DNA from: Hyphomicrobium sp.
Lineage (GTDB): Bacteria; Pseudomonadota; Alphaproteobacteria; Rhizobiales; Hyphomicrobiaceae
Reading direction: 5' to 3'
Length of the DNA: 64,000 nt
Assembly: GCA_030148425.1 (NCBI GenBank)
Contig: JASBTM010000005.1
Coordinates: 186,001-250,000 of the forward strand
Positions 19,854 through 28,861 of the stretch are shown one piece after another. Position 1 is the first letter of the stretch; each line of letters opens with the position of its first letter. The translations under genes were made by a program, and so were the position numbers. The notes beneath the pieces were generated by a model, which saw only the letters and a program-made list of their open reading frames with translations, searched no databases and had not been told where the DNA came from.

Positions 19854-21179
19854 TCAAAGTTCTTCGATACGTATCATCTGCGGGGGCTCTGTGACGTTGC
19901 CGTCCTTCTCTATGGTTGAAAGTGCCCTGCGCATTGCCTGTTCGGTCGTCTCATGCGTGATGATGATGACCGGCTGGTCTTTATTCTTCGGAACGCGTGC
20001 AGCATGGCGCGGCGCGTGCAGCGTCTGAGGCCGGTGCTGGACGATGCTTTCGAGCGAGATGCCCTGATCGCCCATGCTCTTGGCCACGTTCGCCATGGCG
20101 CCCGGCTTATCGTAGAGCGCGAGCCGCACATAATACGAGCCGTAATGCTGATCGAGCTTGGCGCGCTTGTGGGCCTTCAGCTTCGCGGTCGGGGTCACGA
20201 AGGGTGGCACGATGAGGCCGCGCGCGATGTCGAGAATATCGCCCGCGACGGCCGATGCCGTCGGCTTCGCCCCGGCGCCGGGGCCGACGAGCAGAATGTT
20301 ACCAGAGAAATCGCCGTCGATCGCGACTGCGTTCGTCACGCCGGAAACCTCGGCGATGGCGGAATCCTTGTAGACGAGCGCGGGCGAGACGCGCGCCTCG
20401 ATGCCGGTCTCGGTTTCCATCGCGACGCCCAAGAGCTTGATGCGATAGCCCAGGCTGTCGGTCGCCTCGATATCCGCTTGCGTGATCGACTGAATGCCTT
20501 CGACGTGGATCTGCTCGAAGGCCACGCGCGTTCCGAACGCGAGGCTCGTCAGCAGCGCGAGCTTGTGCGCGGCGTCGAAACCGCCAATGTCGAAGGTCGG
20601 GTCCGCTTCGGCGTACCCTAGCGCTTGCGCTTCCTTCAGAACGTCATCGAAGGTTCGCTTCTCGCTCTGCATCTGCGAGAGGATGTAATTGCAGGTGCCG
20701 TTGAGGATGCCGTAGACGCGCTTCACGCGGTTGGCGCCCAGCGCTTCGCGCAGCGTCTTGATGACCGGGATGCCGCCCGCAACCGCAGCTTCGAAGTTCA
20801 GCGCCACGCCGTTCTTCTCGGCAAGGCGCGCGAGCTCGACGCCGTGCTTGGCAAGCAGCGCCTTATTGGCGGTAACGACGTGCTTCTTGGCATTCAGCGC
20901 AGCTTCAACTGCAGCCTTGGCGACACCGTCTTCGCCGCCGATCAGCTCGACGAAAACCGCATTCGACGGATCACGCGCCAGCGCGACGGGATCGTCGAAC
21001 CAATGGACGCCTTCGACGGCGATGCCACGTTCCTTCGTGCGATTACGTGCTGAAATGCCGGTCACGCGAATTTCGCGGCCAACGATATTAGCGAAATGCG
21101 GACCATTGGCCTGCAGCAACCCGAGCAGGCCGCCGCCAACCGTACCAAGTCCGGCAATACCGAGTGTGAGAGTTTCCAT
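19854..21179 (-). CDS. hom: Homoserine dehydrogenase
   Basis: 441 residues: NAD(P)-binding domain (GIAGLGTVGGGLLGLL at 7-22), catalytic region with ANKALLAKHG and GILNGTCNYILSQM, and a C-terminal ACT domain from about 355 (YVRLALYDKPGAMANVAKSM) that normally gives threonine feedback control. It reduces aspartate semialdehyde to homoserine, feeding threonine and methionine synthesis; metY in this window uses the acetylated product. It starts eight bases after the aminotransferase stop, so the two are probably cotranscribed. Confidence 0.96.
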   Translation of the reverse strand: METLTLGIAGLGTVGGGLLGLLQANGPHFANIVGREIRVTGISARNRTKERGIAVEGVHWFDDPVALARDPSNAVFVELIGGEDGVAKAAVEAALNAKKHVVTANKALLAKHGVELARLAEKNGVALNFEAAVAGGIPVIKTLREALGANRVKRVYGILNGTCNYILSQMQSEKRTFDDVLKEAQALGYAEADPTFDIGGFDAAHKLALLTSLAFGTRVAFEQIHVEGIQSITQADIEATDSLGYRIKLLGVAMETETGIEARVSPALVYKDSAIAEVSGVTNAVAIDGDFSGNILLVGPGAGAKPTASAVAGDILDIARGLIVPPFVTPTAKLKAHKRAKLDQHYGSYYVRLALYDKPGAMANVAKSMGDQGISLESIVQHRPQTLHAPRHAARVPKNKDQPVIIITHETTEQAMRRALSTIEKDGNVTEPPQMIRIEEL

Positions 21180-21187
21180 GGGAGTGA

Positions 21188-22414
21188 TTATCGAGTGCCA
21201 GACTTTTGCAATTGGGAAATGGAGGATTGCGGCTCAGCCGTCTCGGAGAATAGCTTCTTGATCGAACGCGCGGCCTGCCGAATGCGTTGCTCGTTTTCGA
21301 CGAGCGCAATGCGAATGAACCCTTCGCCGTATTCGCCGAAGCCAACGCCGGGCGAGACTGCGACGTCCGCCTTCTCGATCAGCATTTTCGCGAACTCGAC
21401 GGAGCCCATATCGCGGTAGCGCTCTGGAACAGGCGCCCAGGCGAACATCGTTGCCGGCGGGGGTGGCACCGGAAAGCCTGCCTTGGCGAAACTATCGACG
21501 AGCACGTCGCGGCGGCTTTTGTACAGCGCGCGAATTTCGTCGACGCAGTCCTGCGGACCGTTGAGGGCTGCAGCGGCCGCGACCTGGATCGGCGTAAAGG
21601 CGCCGTAGTCGAGATACGACTTCACGCGCGCCAACGCGCCGATGAGGCGTTCGTTGCCAACGGCGAAGCCCATGCGCCAGCCAGGCATGTTGTACGTCTT
21701 GGACAGCGACGTGAACTCGACGGTGATGTCCTTCGCGCCGGGAATCTGCAGGATCGAGGGCGGCGGATTGTCGTCGTAGTAAAGCTCGGCGTAAGCGATG
21801 TCCGACAGGATGATAAGGTCGAGCTTCTTCGCCAGCGCGACGGCTTCTTTGTAGAAGTCGAGGCCGACCGTCATCGCTGTCGGGTTCGAAGGGTACGACA
21901 TCACGACCGCGAGCGGCTTCGGGATTGAGTGCTTCACCGCGTGCTCCATCGCGCGCAGGAAGTCCTCGCCGTTCGAGGCGGGAAGATGACGGATGGCGGC
22001 GCCCGCGATGATGAAGCCGAACGAATGGATCGGATAGGTCGGGTTCGGCACCAGGATAACGTCGCCCGGCGCAGCGATGGCCTGCGCGATGTTGGCGAAG
22101 CCTTCCTTCGAGCCGAGCGTCGCGACAATCTCGGTTTCAGGATCGAGCTTCACGCCAAAGCGGCGCTCATAATAGGCGGCCTGAGCCTTGCGCAGTCCGG
22201 GGATGCCCTTCGACGCCGAGTAGCGATGCGTGCGCGGCTTGTTGATCGTCTCGATCAGTTTGTCGACGATATGCTGCGGCGTCGGCATGTCGGGATTGCC
22301 CATGCCGAGATCGACGATGTCGGCGCCGCGCGCTCGGGCAGCCGCCTTCAATCGGTTCACTTCCGCGAAAACGTACGGTGGCAGGCGCTTGATGCGGTGA
22401 AACTCTTCGCTCAA
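21188..22414 (-). CDS. PLP-dependent class I/II aminotransferase (AlaC/DapL-like)
   Basis: 408 residues from TTG at 22414, which has GAGGG nine bases upstream and gives (start)SEEFHRIKRLPPYVFAEVN, the usual N-terminus of this group; a further TTG at 22441 adds nine residues. The fold-type I markers are clear: VDLGMGNPDMPTP, the asparagine-containing SYPSNPTAMTV, SDIAYAELYYDD, and the PLP lysine in SLSKTYNMPGWRMGF. Closest named relatives are glutamate-pyruvate transaminase AlaC and similar enzymes; it may act in alanine or another aspartate-family step. It is directly upstream of hom, which favours a biosynthetic role. Confidence 0.88.
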   Translation of the reverse strand: MSEEFHRIKRLPPYVFAEVNRLKAAARARGADIVDLGMGNPDMPTPQHIVDKLIETINKPRTHRYSASKGIPGLRKAQAAYYERRFGVKLDPETEIVATLGSKEGFANIAQAIAAPGDVILVPNPTYPIHSFGFIIAGAAIRHLPASNGEDFLRAMEHAVKHSIPKPLAVVMSYPSNPTAMTVGLDFYKEAVALAKKLDLIILSDIAYAELYYDDNPPPSILQIPGAKDITVEFTSLSKTYNMPGWRMGFAVGNERLIGALARVKSYLDYGAFTPIQVAAAAALNGPQDCVDEIRALYKSRRDVLVDSFAKAGFPVPPPPATMFAWAPVPERYRDMGSVEFAKMLIEKADVAVSPGVGFGEYGEGFIRIALVENEQRIRQAARSIKKLFSETAEPQSSISQLQKSGTR

Positions 22415-22802
22415 GATTTCTATCCCTCGGCACCGCAGCAATTGCGGCGAATATTACAAGCTGGCGCGAAGCCTAAAAGGCGGCGATTTAACCAAGCACC
22501 CCTTCGCGATAAGGCGTGGCAGACCGCCTCTTTACGCTCGCGTGCCATGGTCCGTCCAGTACTGCGGCGCGATGGACGGGGCAAAGGCGTGAAACGGCGC
22601 TTCGTCGCACAGATTTCGCACTGCAGAAGCAAACCTGCCGCGGTCACGGAATCGCCATCTGATCCTACCTATTGGCGGGGGTGCACATGCCGATTCGCGC
22701 TTGCTTTGAAGGCAGTCTTAGCGGCACTCTCGTTTTGGTCTTTGGCGTTATCGCTCCCCGTTCCGACGGGTCAAAAATAATTAGAAAGCTTCTGAAGCCG
22801 CC
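22415..22802. other. Intergenic region between divergent aminotransferase and phaC
   Basis: 388 bases between two divergent genes. Promoters for both are expected. No gene with coding character, tRNA or clear hairpin was found; the antisense 75-codon frame at 22420-22647 is not credible. Confidence 0.5.
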
Positions 22803-24611
22803 ATGCCGCAGGACAGCCACGAGTTGCCCCCCCTCTTTTCGGCCTACCGGATCCCTGATCCGGAGACGTTCGCCACTAACATTTTAAAGGCGTTCGAGCG
22901 GGGCAGCGCGGCGTTTGCTCAACTTGCGGAACGTCCAGACGCGAAGATGGGGCCTTATACCCCGGCGAGCGAATTTTCAGCCGCCACCGAAACCTTGACG
23001 TCCCTCGTCCGCAAGTGGCTAGCGGACCCGGTGAAGCTATCGGAAGCTCAGGCCGAGTTTTTCCGGCAGTTCGGGGCACTGTGGAACAACGTCCTCACGC
23101 GCATGATGAACAAGGACGTGCCACCGCTCATCGCGCCTCAGCCCGGAGACAATCGCTTCAAGGACCCGGAGTGGAGCCACAATCCGTTCTTCGATTTTTG
23201 CAAGCAGGCCTATCTCCTCGCCTGCAAATGGGCGGAAGATCAGCTCGCCTCTACACCCGACCTCGACCCGGTCGAGCGTCACCGCGCCGAGTTTTATCTG
23301 AAACAGTTGACCAGCGCCTACTCGCCGACAAACTTCCCGGTGACGAACCCGGAGGTTCTGCGCGAAACGCTGGCGTCCAACGCCGAGAACCTTCTCAAGG
23401 GTGCGAACCTTCTTGCGGAAGATCTGAAGCGTTCCGGCGATCTGATGAAGATCAGCCAAACCGATGCGAACGCCTTCGAGCTTGGCCGTAATCTTGCGAC
23501 GACGCCCGGCAAGATCGTTTTTCAGAACGCGCTTTTCCAACTCATCCAATACAGCCCGACGACGGAAAACGTCCGCGAGCGGCCGCTGATCATGATCCCG
23601 CCGTGGATCAACAAATATTACATCCTCGATCTGACCGCTTCGAAGAGCCTTATCAAATACGTGGTCGATCAGGGGTTCACCGTCTTCATCGTCTCGTGGG
23701 TCAATCCGGACGAGCGGCTCGCGGACAAAACCTTCGGGGATTATGTGCTCGAAGGCATTCTGGAGGCGGTGCGCGCCGTCCAGAAGGAAACGGGCGTCGA
23801 GAAAATCAACGTGCTCGGCTACTGCGTCGGCGGCACGGCGCTCGCGACGGGTCTTGCCTATCTCGCCCAGCGCGGCGAAGAGCCATTCCAGTGCTGCACG
23901 CTACTGACGACACAGGTCGATTTCTCGCTCGCGGGGGACTTGCTGCTGTTCACCGACGATATGCAGCTCGCGAGCCTCGACGCGCTGATGACCGAGCGCG
24001 GATTCCTCGACGGCTCGCGAATGGCGAACGTCTTCAACATGATGCGCCCGCGCGATCTCATCTGGCCGTATGTCGTCAATAACTACATGCTCGGCAAGAA
24101 GCCGTTTCCGTTCGACCTGCTCTACTGGAACCAGGACTCGACGCGGATGGCCGCCGCAAATCACAAGTATTATCTGCGCGAGTTTTACAACGAGAATAGG
24201 CTGGCGCGGGGCGACATGACGCTCGGCGGCATCCGCTTAAATCTCAAGAAGATCACGTTGCCGATCTTCTCGGTCGCGACGCGCGAGGATCACATTGCGC
24301 CCGCACCATCGGTGTTCCGCGGCATTCAGATGTTTGGCGGTCCAGTCGAATTCGTGCTCGCGGGCTCGGGCCATATCGCGGGCGTCGTCAATCCGCCGGA
24401 CAAGGTGAAATACCAATACTGGACGGGCGGCACGGCGATGACCGACATCGCCGCATGGCAGGCGTCCGCGTCCGAGCATCCCGGTTCGTGGTGGCCGTAC
24501 TGGATCGATTGGCTATCGCAACAATCGGGCAGCTGGATTCCCGCACGTGTTCCGGGCGCGACGCTCGGCGTCGTCGAGGATGCGCCCGGCTCGTATGTGA
24601 AGGCGCACTAA
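22803..24611 (+). CDS. phaC: Class I poly(3-hydroxyalkanoate) synthase PhaC
   Basis: 602 residues, the normal class I length. The N-terminal 200 or so residues form the PhaC N domain; the alpha/beta hydrolase core follows. The lipase-like box is GYCVGGTAL with catalytic Cys341; the partner Asp is in REDHIAP and the general-base His in GSGHIAGVVNPP. The enzyme polymerises (R)-3-hydroxyacyl-CoA into granule polymer. No phaA, phaB, phaZ or phasin is adjacent, so it is encoded apart from the rest of the pathway, although hydroxybutyrate dehydrogenase and acetoacetate decarboxylase lie near the right end of the window. It is convergent with a small unknown gene. Confidence 0.97.
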   Translation: MPQDSHELPPLFSAYRIPDPETFATNILKAFERGSAAFAQLAERPDAKMGPYTPASEFSAATETLTSLVRKWLADPVKLSEAQAEFFRQFGALWNNVLTRMMNKDVPPLIAPQPGDNRFKDPEWSHNPFFDFCKQAYLLACKWAEDQLASTPDLDPVERHRAEFYLKQLTSAYSPTNFPVTNPEVLRETLASNAENLLKGANLLAEDLKRSGDLMKISQTDANAFELGRNLATTPGKIVFQNALFQLIQYSPTTENVRERPLIMIPPWINKYYILDLTASKSLIKYVVDQGFTVFIVSWVNPDERLADKTFGDYVLEGILEAVRAVQKETGVEKINVLGYCVGGTALATGLAYLAQRGEEPFQCCTLLTTQVDFSLAGDLLLFTDDMQLASLDALMTERGFLDGSRMANVFNMMRPRDLIWPYVVNNYMLGKKPFPFDLLYWNQDSTRMAAANHKYYLREFYNENRLARGDMTLGGIRLNLKKITLPIFSVATREDHIAPAPSVFRGIQMFGGPVEFVLAGSGHIAGVVNPPDKVKYQYWTGGTAMTDIAAWQASASEHPGSWWPYWIDWLSQQSGSWIPARVPGATLGVVEDAPGSYVKAH

Positions 24612-24647
24612 CGGCACCGCGTCACGTATTCTCCGCGACGCACCACG

Positions 24648-24968
24648 TTAGGCCAGCTCGAATTCGCCTTCGTAATCGACAGGCCAAAGGACCGTGAAGT
24701 CTTCGGCATCGAGCGTGCGGAACGCCACCGCATTGATATCGAGGTCGTCGGATGCATCTTCGACGATCGGCTCGATCTTCTCCCATACCTTTGCCGCGTT
24801 CTTTGCCAGCAATATAAGATTTGTAACGCCGTCGGACTGATCGTGGCCATCGACCTCGGCAGCTCTCGAACCGTCGAGAGCCTCGATCAGGCGATCTTCG
24901 AGCGCGATGACCTTTTCGAGCGTGTCGTCGTCATCGCCTTGAAACTGAAGAACAAGCTGGTGGTTCAT
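24648..24968 (-). CDS. Small acidic protein of unknown function
   Basis: 106 residues, ATG at 24968 with AAAGGG three bases upstream. It is strongly acidic (FQGDDDDTLEKVIALEDRLIEALDG), soluble, without signal peptide or Cys. The predicted pattern of strand-helix-strand-strand-helix-strand suggests a ferredoxin-like fold. It lies 20 bp ahead of nothing on its own strand but downstream of metY by 20 bp, read in the opposite order: metY ends at 24989 and this gene begins at 24968, so the two may be one transcript. I do not recognise a family. Confidence 0.65.
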   Translation of the reverse strand: MNHQLVLQFQGDDDDTLEKVIALEDRLIEALDGSRAAEVDGHDQSDGVTNLILLAKNAAKVWEKIEPIVEDASDDLDINAVAFRTLDAEDFTVLWPVDYEGEFELA

Positions 24969-24988
24969 GGTCCCTTTCCCGTTAGCGG

Positions 24989-26278
24989 CTAGACAGCAGC
25001 GAGCGCCTGTTCCAGATCGCCGATAATATCGTCTATATCCTCGATGCCGATCGACAGCCGGACGACATCTGGTCCCGCCCCGGCAGCGCTTCGCTCATCG
25101 TCCTGCAATTGCCGATGTGTCGTCGATGCCGGGTGAATGACAAGGCTCCGCGTATCACCAATGTTGGCGAGAAGGCTGAACAGCTTAAGTCCCGAAACGA
25201 ACGTCACGCCCGCTTCATATCCGCCTTTGAGGCCGAAGGTGAAGACGGCTCCGGCGCCTTTTGGACAAATCTTTTGCTGCAGCGAATGGTTGGAACTGGT
25301 CTCCAATCCCGCATAGTTGACCCAGGCGACTTTCGACTGCGTCCCGAGCCAGCGCGCAACGGCGAGGGCATTGTCGGTCTGCCGCTGCATTCTGAGCGGC
25401 AGGGTCTCGACGCCCGTGAGAAGCAGGAAGGCGTTGAAGGGCGAGATTGCGGGGCCGAGATCGCGCAATCCGAGGACCCTGGCGGCAATCGCGAATGCCA
25501 TCGGGCCGAAGGTCTCGGCGAACACCATACCATTATAGGATGGGCTCGGTTCAATCAGCGAGCTGTAGCGATGACGGCTGCCGAGCCAATCGAAGGTCCC
25601 GCAATCGACAATCGCTCCGCCGATCGAGTTGCCGTGACCGCCTATGAATTTCGTCAGACTATGAACGACAATATCGGCGCCGAAGTCTTTCGGCTTGCAG
25701 AGGTAGGGCGTCGCAAGGGTATTGTCGACGATCAACGGGACGCCGGCCTGTTTCGCTACGTCCGCGATTGCCGGGAGATCGACGACCAAGCCGCCCGGAT
25801 TGGCGATGCTTTCGCAGAATACCGCGCGCGTTCGCGGCGTGACGGCTCGCGCAAATGAGGCCGGGTCGGTTGCGTCCGCCCAGACGACGTTCCAGCCGAA
25901 TTTCTTGAACGCGTGGTTAAACTGATTGATCGAACCGCCGTAGAGCTGCCGCCCGGCGATAAATTCGTCGCCAGGTTCAAGGAGCGTCTGGAAGGCGAGG
26001 AATTGCGCGGCGTGGCCAGATGCCAGCGCGAGGGCCGCCGAACCGCCTTCCAAGGCCGCTAGTCGGGCTTCCAGCACCGCCTGGGTCGGGTTGGTGATCC
26101 GGGTGTAGATGTTCCCGAACGCCTGCAGGCCGAATAGCGCAGCCGCGTGGTCGACATCGTTAAATACGTACGAAGTCGTCTGGTAGATCGGCGTCGCGCG
26201 GGCGCCGGTAGTCGGATCAGGCTCAGCACCGGCGTGGACGGCCGTCGTCGCGAACTTCGCGGTTGTCGGTAATGACAT
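24989..26278 (-). CDS. metY: O-acetylhomoserine aminocarboxypropyltransferase (sulfhydrylase)
   Basis: 429 residues, the length of MetY rather than the shorter cystathionine synthases. Cys/Met-metabolism PLP signatures are present: TTAVHAGAEPDPTTGARATPIYQ near the start (family hallmark; quoted here in part), YTRITNPTQAVLE, SGHAAQFLAFQ, and the PLP lysine in HSLTKFIGGHG. It makes homocysteine from O-acetylhomoserine and sulfide. The 5' region holds two hairpins (26285-26346) close to the ribosome-binding site. It follows a 68-residue gene on the same strand. Confidence 0.94.
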   Translation of the reverse strand: MSLPTTAKFATTAVHAGAEPDPTTGARATPIYQTTSYVFNDVDHAAALFGLQAFGNIYTRITNPTQAVLEARLAALEGGSAALALASGHAAQFLAFQTLLEPGDEFIAGRQLYGGSINQFNHAFKKFGWNVVWADATDPASFARAVTPRTRAVFCESIANPGGLVVDLPAIADVAKQAGVPLIVDNTLATPYLCKPKDFGADIVVHSLTKFIGGHGNSIGGAIVDCGTFDWLGSRHRYSSLIEPSPSYNGMVFAETFGPMAFAIAARVLGLRDLGPAISPFNAFLLLTGVETLPLRMQRQTDNALAVARWLGTQSKVAWVNYAGLETSSNHSLQQKICPKGAGAVFTFGLKGGYEAGVTFVSGLKLFSLLANIGDTRSLVIHPASTTHRQLQDDERSAAGAGPDVVRLSIGIEDIDDIIGDLEQALAAV

Positions 26279-26284
26279 CTCGAT

Positions 26285-26346
26285 GCTTCCCTGAAGGCAT
26301 TTTTGGCCGACAGGGAGCCTGGGCTAGGCCAGCGTGTCAACTGGCC
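26285..26346 (-). promoter_or_regulatory. Two hairpins in the metY leader
   Basis: In the 86 bases before metY there are two inverted repeats. The distal one is GGCCAG (26327-26332) with CTGGCC (26341-26346). The proximal one pairs CCCTG (26289-26293) with CAGGG (26311-26315), extended by GCT/AGC, and on the minus strand its CAGGG arm lies about ten bases before the ATG, in ribosome-binding-site position. This could hide the site, or be only a weak terminator for the gene upstream. It does not match the SAM-II consensus, so I call no riboswitch class. Confidence 0.35.
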
Positions 26347-26364
26347 AAGCGCTTCTGAGCTTTT

Positions 26365-26571
26365 TCAGAGATCGGCGGACCGGCCTGCCGTTCCGCAGTG
26401 CCATTTCTGGATGACCCAGTTGGGGTGCTCGCCAAGCCACTTGGCCATTTCGATCTGGCCAGTCGTCATGCATTCGCCGGCACTGACCGAGACGCCCTCG
26501 AAGTTCAGCGTGACGTCTTTGCAACGCGTGGGCTGGTCGATCAGGCAGACGGCGACGACAAGTTCAATCAT
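26365..26571 (-). CDS. Small conserved-looking protein of unknown function
   Basis: 68 residues from the ATG at 26571, which has a strong GGAGG site; the frame further upstream lacks coding character. The sequence begins MIELVVAVCLIDQPTRCKDV and ends WVIQKWHCGTAGRSADL, with four Cys that may pair. The N-terminal hydrophobic stretch is too short for a sure membrane segment or signal. Comparable short proteins are frequent in Rhizobiales, but I cannot name a function. It is upstream of metY on the same strand, 86 bp apart. Confidence 0.7.
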   Translation of the reverse strand: MIELVVAVCLIDQPTRCKDVTLNFEGVSVSAGECMTTGQIEMAKWLGEHPNWVIQKWHCGTAGRSADL

Positions 26572-26976
26572 AGGACCTCCAGGTGTCGATCTCGCAATCG
26601 CTCGTAGAAGCGATCCGGTTGAGCCCTGGGCGGTTTCCTCTGACTGCTTTTGTTGTCCGTTCTTCGGATTTGATGCGAGTATGCGGGAAAATTTCCCGTG
26701 CACAAGAACACGGCTGTCGCACTCCCCTGCCCAATAGATGTTCAGGAAGTTTTGCCGCGGAGCTGTGCTCTTTCGTCCTCATCTTGCCATAAAAGCGTAT
26801 CGCATCCGCCACAGTTTGGCCTTGCCAGCTCCGCTGTCGGCATCGATAAGCAGCCGTAGGGCCACAACCGATTCGATTTCCGCTGGATTAGCGAACTGGC
26901 AGCTTGTGCAGAGCGGGTCGACGGGGCGATGTGAGCGGGTGAGTCGCAGAGGCAAGTTAAGGCGGCAGATCGGCAT
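26572..26976. other. Intergenic region
   Basis: 405 bases between the 68-residue gene and a small membrane protein gene, which point away from each other. No gene, repeat or strong hairpin was found; promoters for both directions are expected. Confidence 0.45.
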
Positions 26977-27201
26977 ATGACTAGTCAGGGAGCCCAGGGG
27001 GCTCAGAGTGCGGCGTGGGACGACGCGCGTGCGTCCGGAACACCGACAGTTGGTTGGTTCGTGCGCCGCTCGGCGCTTTGGATGGGCATCATGATTGTCG
27101 CCGTGGTCATGGCGTGCACTCTTTACGCCTTCGCTAGCCAAGTCGGCGCTGACGATGTGCGCGGGGCACCGAAAGTTCCGTCGCCGCAGATCAAAGTCTA
27201 G
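26977..27201 (+). CDS. Small single-pass membrane protein
   Basis: 74 residues. A soluble N-terminal 30 residues, one clear membrane segment (ALWMGIMIVAVVMACTLYAF) and a short polar tail ending PSPQIKV. ATG at 26977 with a weak purine-rich stretch upstream. It precedes bpt by about 360 bp on the same strand. No family is recognised. Confidence 0.5.
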   Translation: MTSQGAQGAQSAAWDDARASGTPTVGWFVRRSALWMGIMIVAVVMACTLYAFASQVGADDVRGAPKVPSPQIKV

Positions 27202-27559
27202 CGTATAAAGCGGCAGGTGCGCGTGCGGAATGCGCTCCCCACCGGCGAGCGTTACGGCCTGTTTCGCGGCCCTTACTTCGATATTTTTTAAGTGCTGCCA
27301 GGCCCGTCTGCGGGAACGGCATCTTTGCGAGCATCATTTTCAGAGCGCCGCGGCCGAAGCCGAGTTGCAGGCAAAATGCGATCAACTTGGCTCCGACGAA
27401 GGCCAGTTGCGCTAAAATGGTGCGGTTTTGCTCAGCAATGCCTGGATTATTTTGCCTACCATTCACTATTGATGCTGCGTAGTGATCGCCGATACCTTGA
27501 ATTTGGACTCTTCATACACCTATCATCATTGTTCGCTCGAGCCCGAGGGACGCGTCTGA
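27202..27559. other. Intergenic region upstream of bpt
   Basis: 358 bases. Open frames on both strands (for example 27191-27466 minus) have no motif and no good ribosome-binding site. I see no RNA or repeat; the bpt promoter is probably in the AT-richer part after 27440. Confidence 0.4.
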
Positions 27560-28327
27560 ATGACGGAGCAGCAAAAGAAGTTTCCAGAATTCTACGTGAC
27601 GGCCCCGCAGCCGTGCCCCTATCTATCAGGCAAGCTCGAGCGCAAGCTTTTCACGCATCTTACGCACGATAAGCCACCGGAGCTTGTCGACAGGCTGCTT
27701 ACGACCGGCTTCCGGCGCAGTCAGAACATCGCCTATGTTCCCTATTGCGAAGGCTGCCAGGCGTGCGTCTCCGTCCGCGTGCTCGCCAACGAATTCGAGC
27801 CGGATCGCTCGATGCGGCGGACGTGGAAGAAGAATTCTTCTCTTATCGCGCGGCGCACCGCTCCGACGCCGACCATGGAGCAGTTCCGGCTATTTCGCGC
27901 CTACATCGACGCGCGTCACAGCGACGGCGGCATGGCCGACATGACGATGCTCGACTATCGGATGATGGTCGAGGACACGGTGATCGAAACATTCCTGACC
28001 GAATACCGCGCAAAACCAGAAGGTATCGACGACCTCGATTTCGACGCATGGCCGCTGAAGGCCGTGGCCCTCTGCGACCGGCTGACCGACGGCATCTCGA
28101 TGGTCTATAGCTTCTACGATCCCGAGGACAACGATGCCGGTCTCGGCACCTACATGATCCTGGAGCACCTAGCCTTCGCGCGCCGCATCGGCCTGCCGCA
28201 CGTCTATCTCGGCTATTGGATCGAGGGTTCGCGCAAGATGGCGTACAAGACGCGCTTCAAACCGCAAGAGCGTCTTGGACCTGACCGTTGGGAGCGCGCT
28301 CCCGATGATGAAGGCCCGAACGAATAA
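27560..28327 (+). CDS. bpt: Aspartate/glutamate leucyltransferase (Bpt-type)
   Basis: 255 residues. N-terminal PCPYLSGKLERKLFTHL, the Cys cluster YCEGCQACVSVRV and the C-terminal YLGYWIEGSRKMAYKTRFKP are typical of bacterial R-transferase homologues. Bpt moves leucine from leucyl-tRNA to N-terminal Asp or Glu, marking proteins for ClpS/ClpAP. ATG at 27560 has GAGGGA nine bases upstream. It ends three bases before the convergent unknown exported protein gene. Confidence 0.94.
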   Translation: MTEQQKKFPEFYVTAPQPCPYLSGKLERKLFTHLTHDKPPELVDRLLTTGFRRSQNIAYVPYCEGCQACVSVRVLANEFEPDRSMRRTWKKNSSLIARRTAPTPTMEQFRLFRAYIDARHSDGGMADMTMLDYRMMVEDTVIETFLTEYRAKPEGIDDLDFDAWPLKAVALCDRLTDGISMVYSFYDPEDNDAGLGTYMILEHLAFARRIGLPHVYLGYWIEGSRKMAYKTRFKPQERLGPDRWERAPDDEGPNE

Positions 28328-28330
28328 CCT

Positions 28331-28801
28331 TCAGTTGGCAAGCTCGGCATCGAGTTTCTGGAACATGTAGACCCACTTCGCGAGCTGCGTGTCTACGAGG
28401 TTTTTCATGCGCACGCGAAGCTCGAGCATCAGCGCGCAATCGGGCGACGAAGCGTTCGCGCCGAGCTGCCCCATCGATGCAATTGCGGAGAGAAGCTCGT
28501 CCGTCGTTTGATCGTAGACCGCCGTCTTTTCGTCTTTCACGAAAGGCTTCGCCTTGTCGATGAATTCGTCATGGGTCCAATGCCGCTTGTCTTTGAGTTC
28601 GCGCAGCTTTTCCTGAAACAGCGGACGATTCTTGGAATTCAGATCGCGAAGACTGCCTGCGGCTTCCTCGACGACGGATTCAAAATCTTCCTTGGAACAC
28701 GTCGTCGGGACCTCCGCTGCGGCCACCGGCGCACATGCGAACAGCACCGCGATGGCAAAAGCTCCGGCCCCGACGGCCGCCTGTTTCCGATACCCACCCA
28801 T
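28331..28801 (-). CDS. Exported protein of unknown function
   Basis: 156 residues from the ATG at 28801, giving a signal peptide MGGYRKQAAVGAGAFAIAVL... with cleavage near APVAAA. The mature part is helical and charged (EDFESVVEEAAGSLRDLNSK, ELKDKRHWTHDEF) with two Cys about 90 residues apart that could form a disulfide. An upstream in-frame start at 28852 would hide the signal peptide. It lies 60 bp downstream of parC on the same strand. I do not recognise a family. Confidence 0.7.
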   Translation of the reverse strand: MGGYRKQAAVGAGAFAIAVLFACAPVAAAEVPTTCSKEDFESVVEEAAGSLRDLNSKNRPLFQEKLRELKDKRHWTHDEFIDKAKPFVKDEKTAVYDQTTDELLSAIASMGQLGANASSPDCALMLELRVRMKNLVDTQLAKWVYMFQKLDAELAN

Positions 28802-28861
28802 GGCGGGCAGTCGTAGCTTCGGGGCGCGAAGTCGACAAGCGCCGCCGATCAACAGGCACGA

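Noticed and set aside
26279-26364. SAM-II riboswitch before metY
   Set aside because: Searched by eye for the conserved pseudoknot segments (such as GCTAAA after the first stem); they are absent although hairpins exist.
27191-27466. 91-codon minus-strand frame before bpt
   Set aside because: No ribosome-binding site, no motif and basic low-complexity composition; probably chance.
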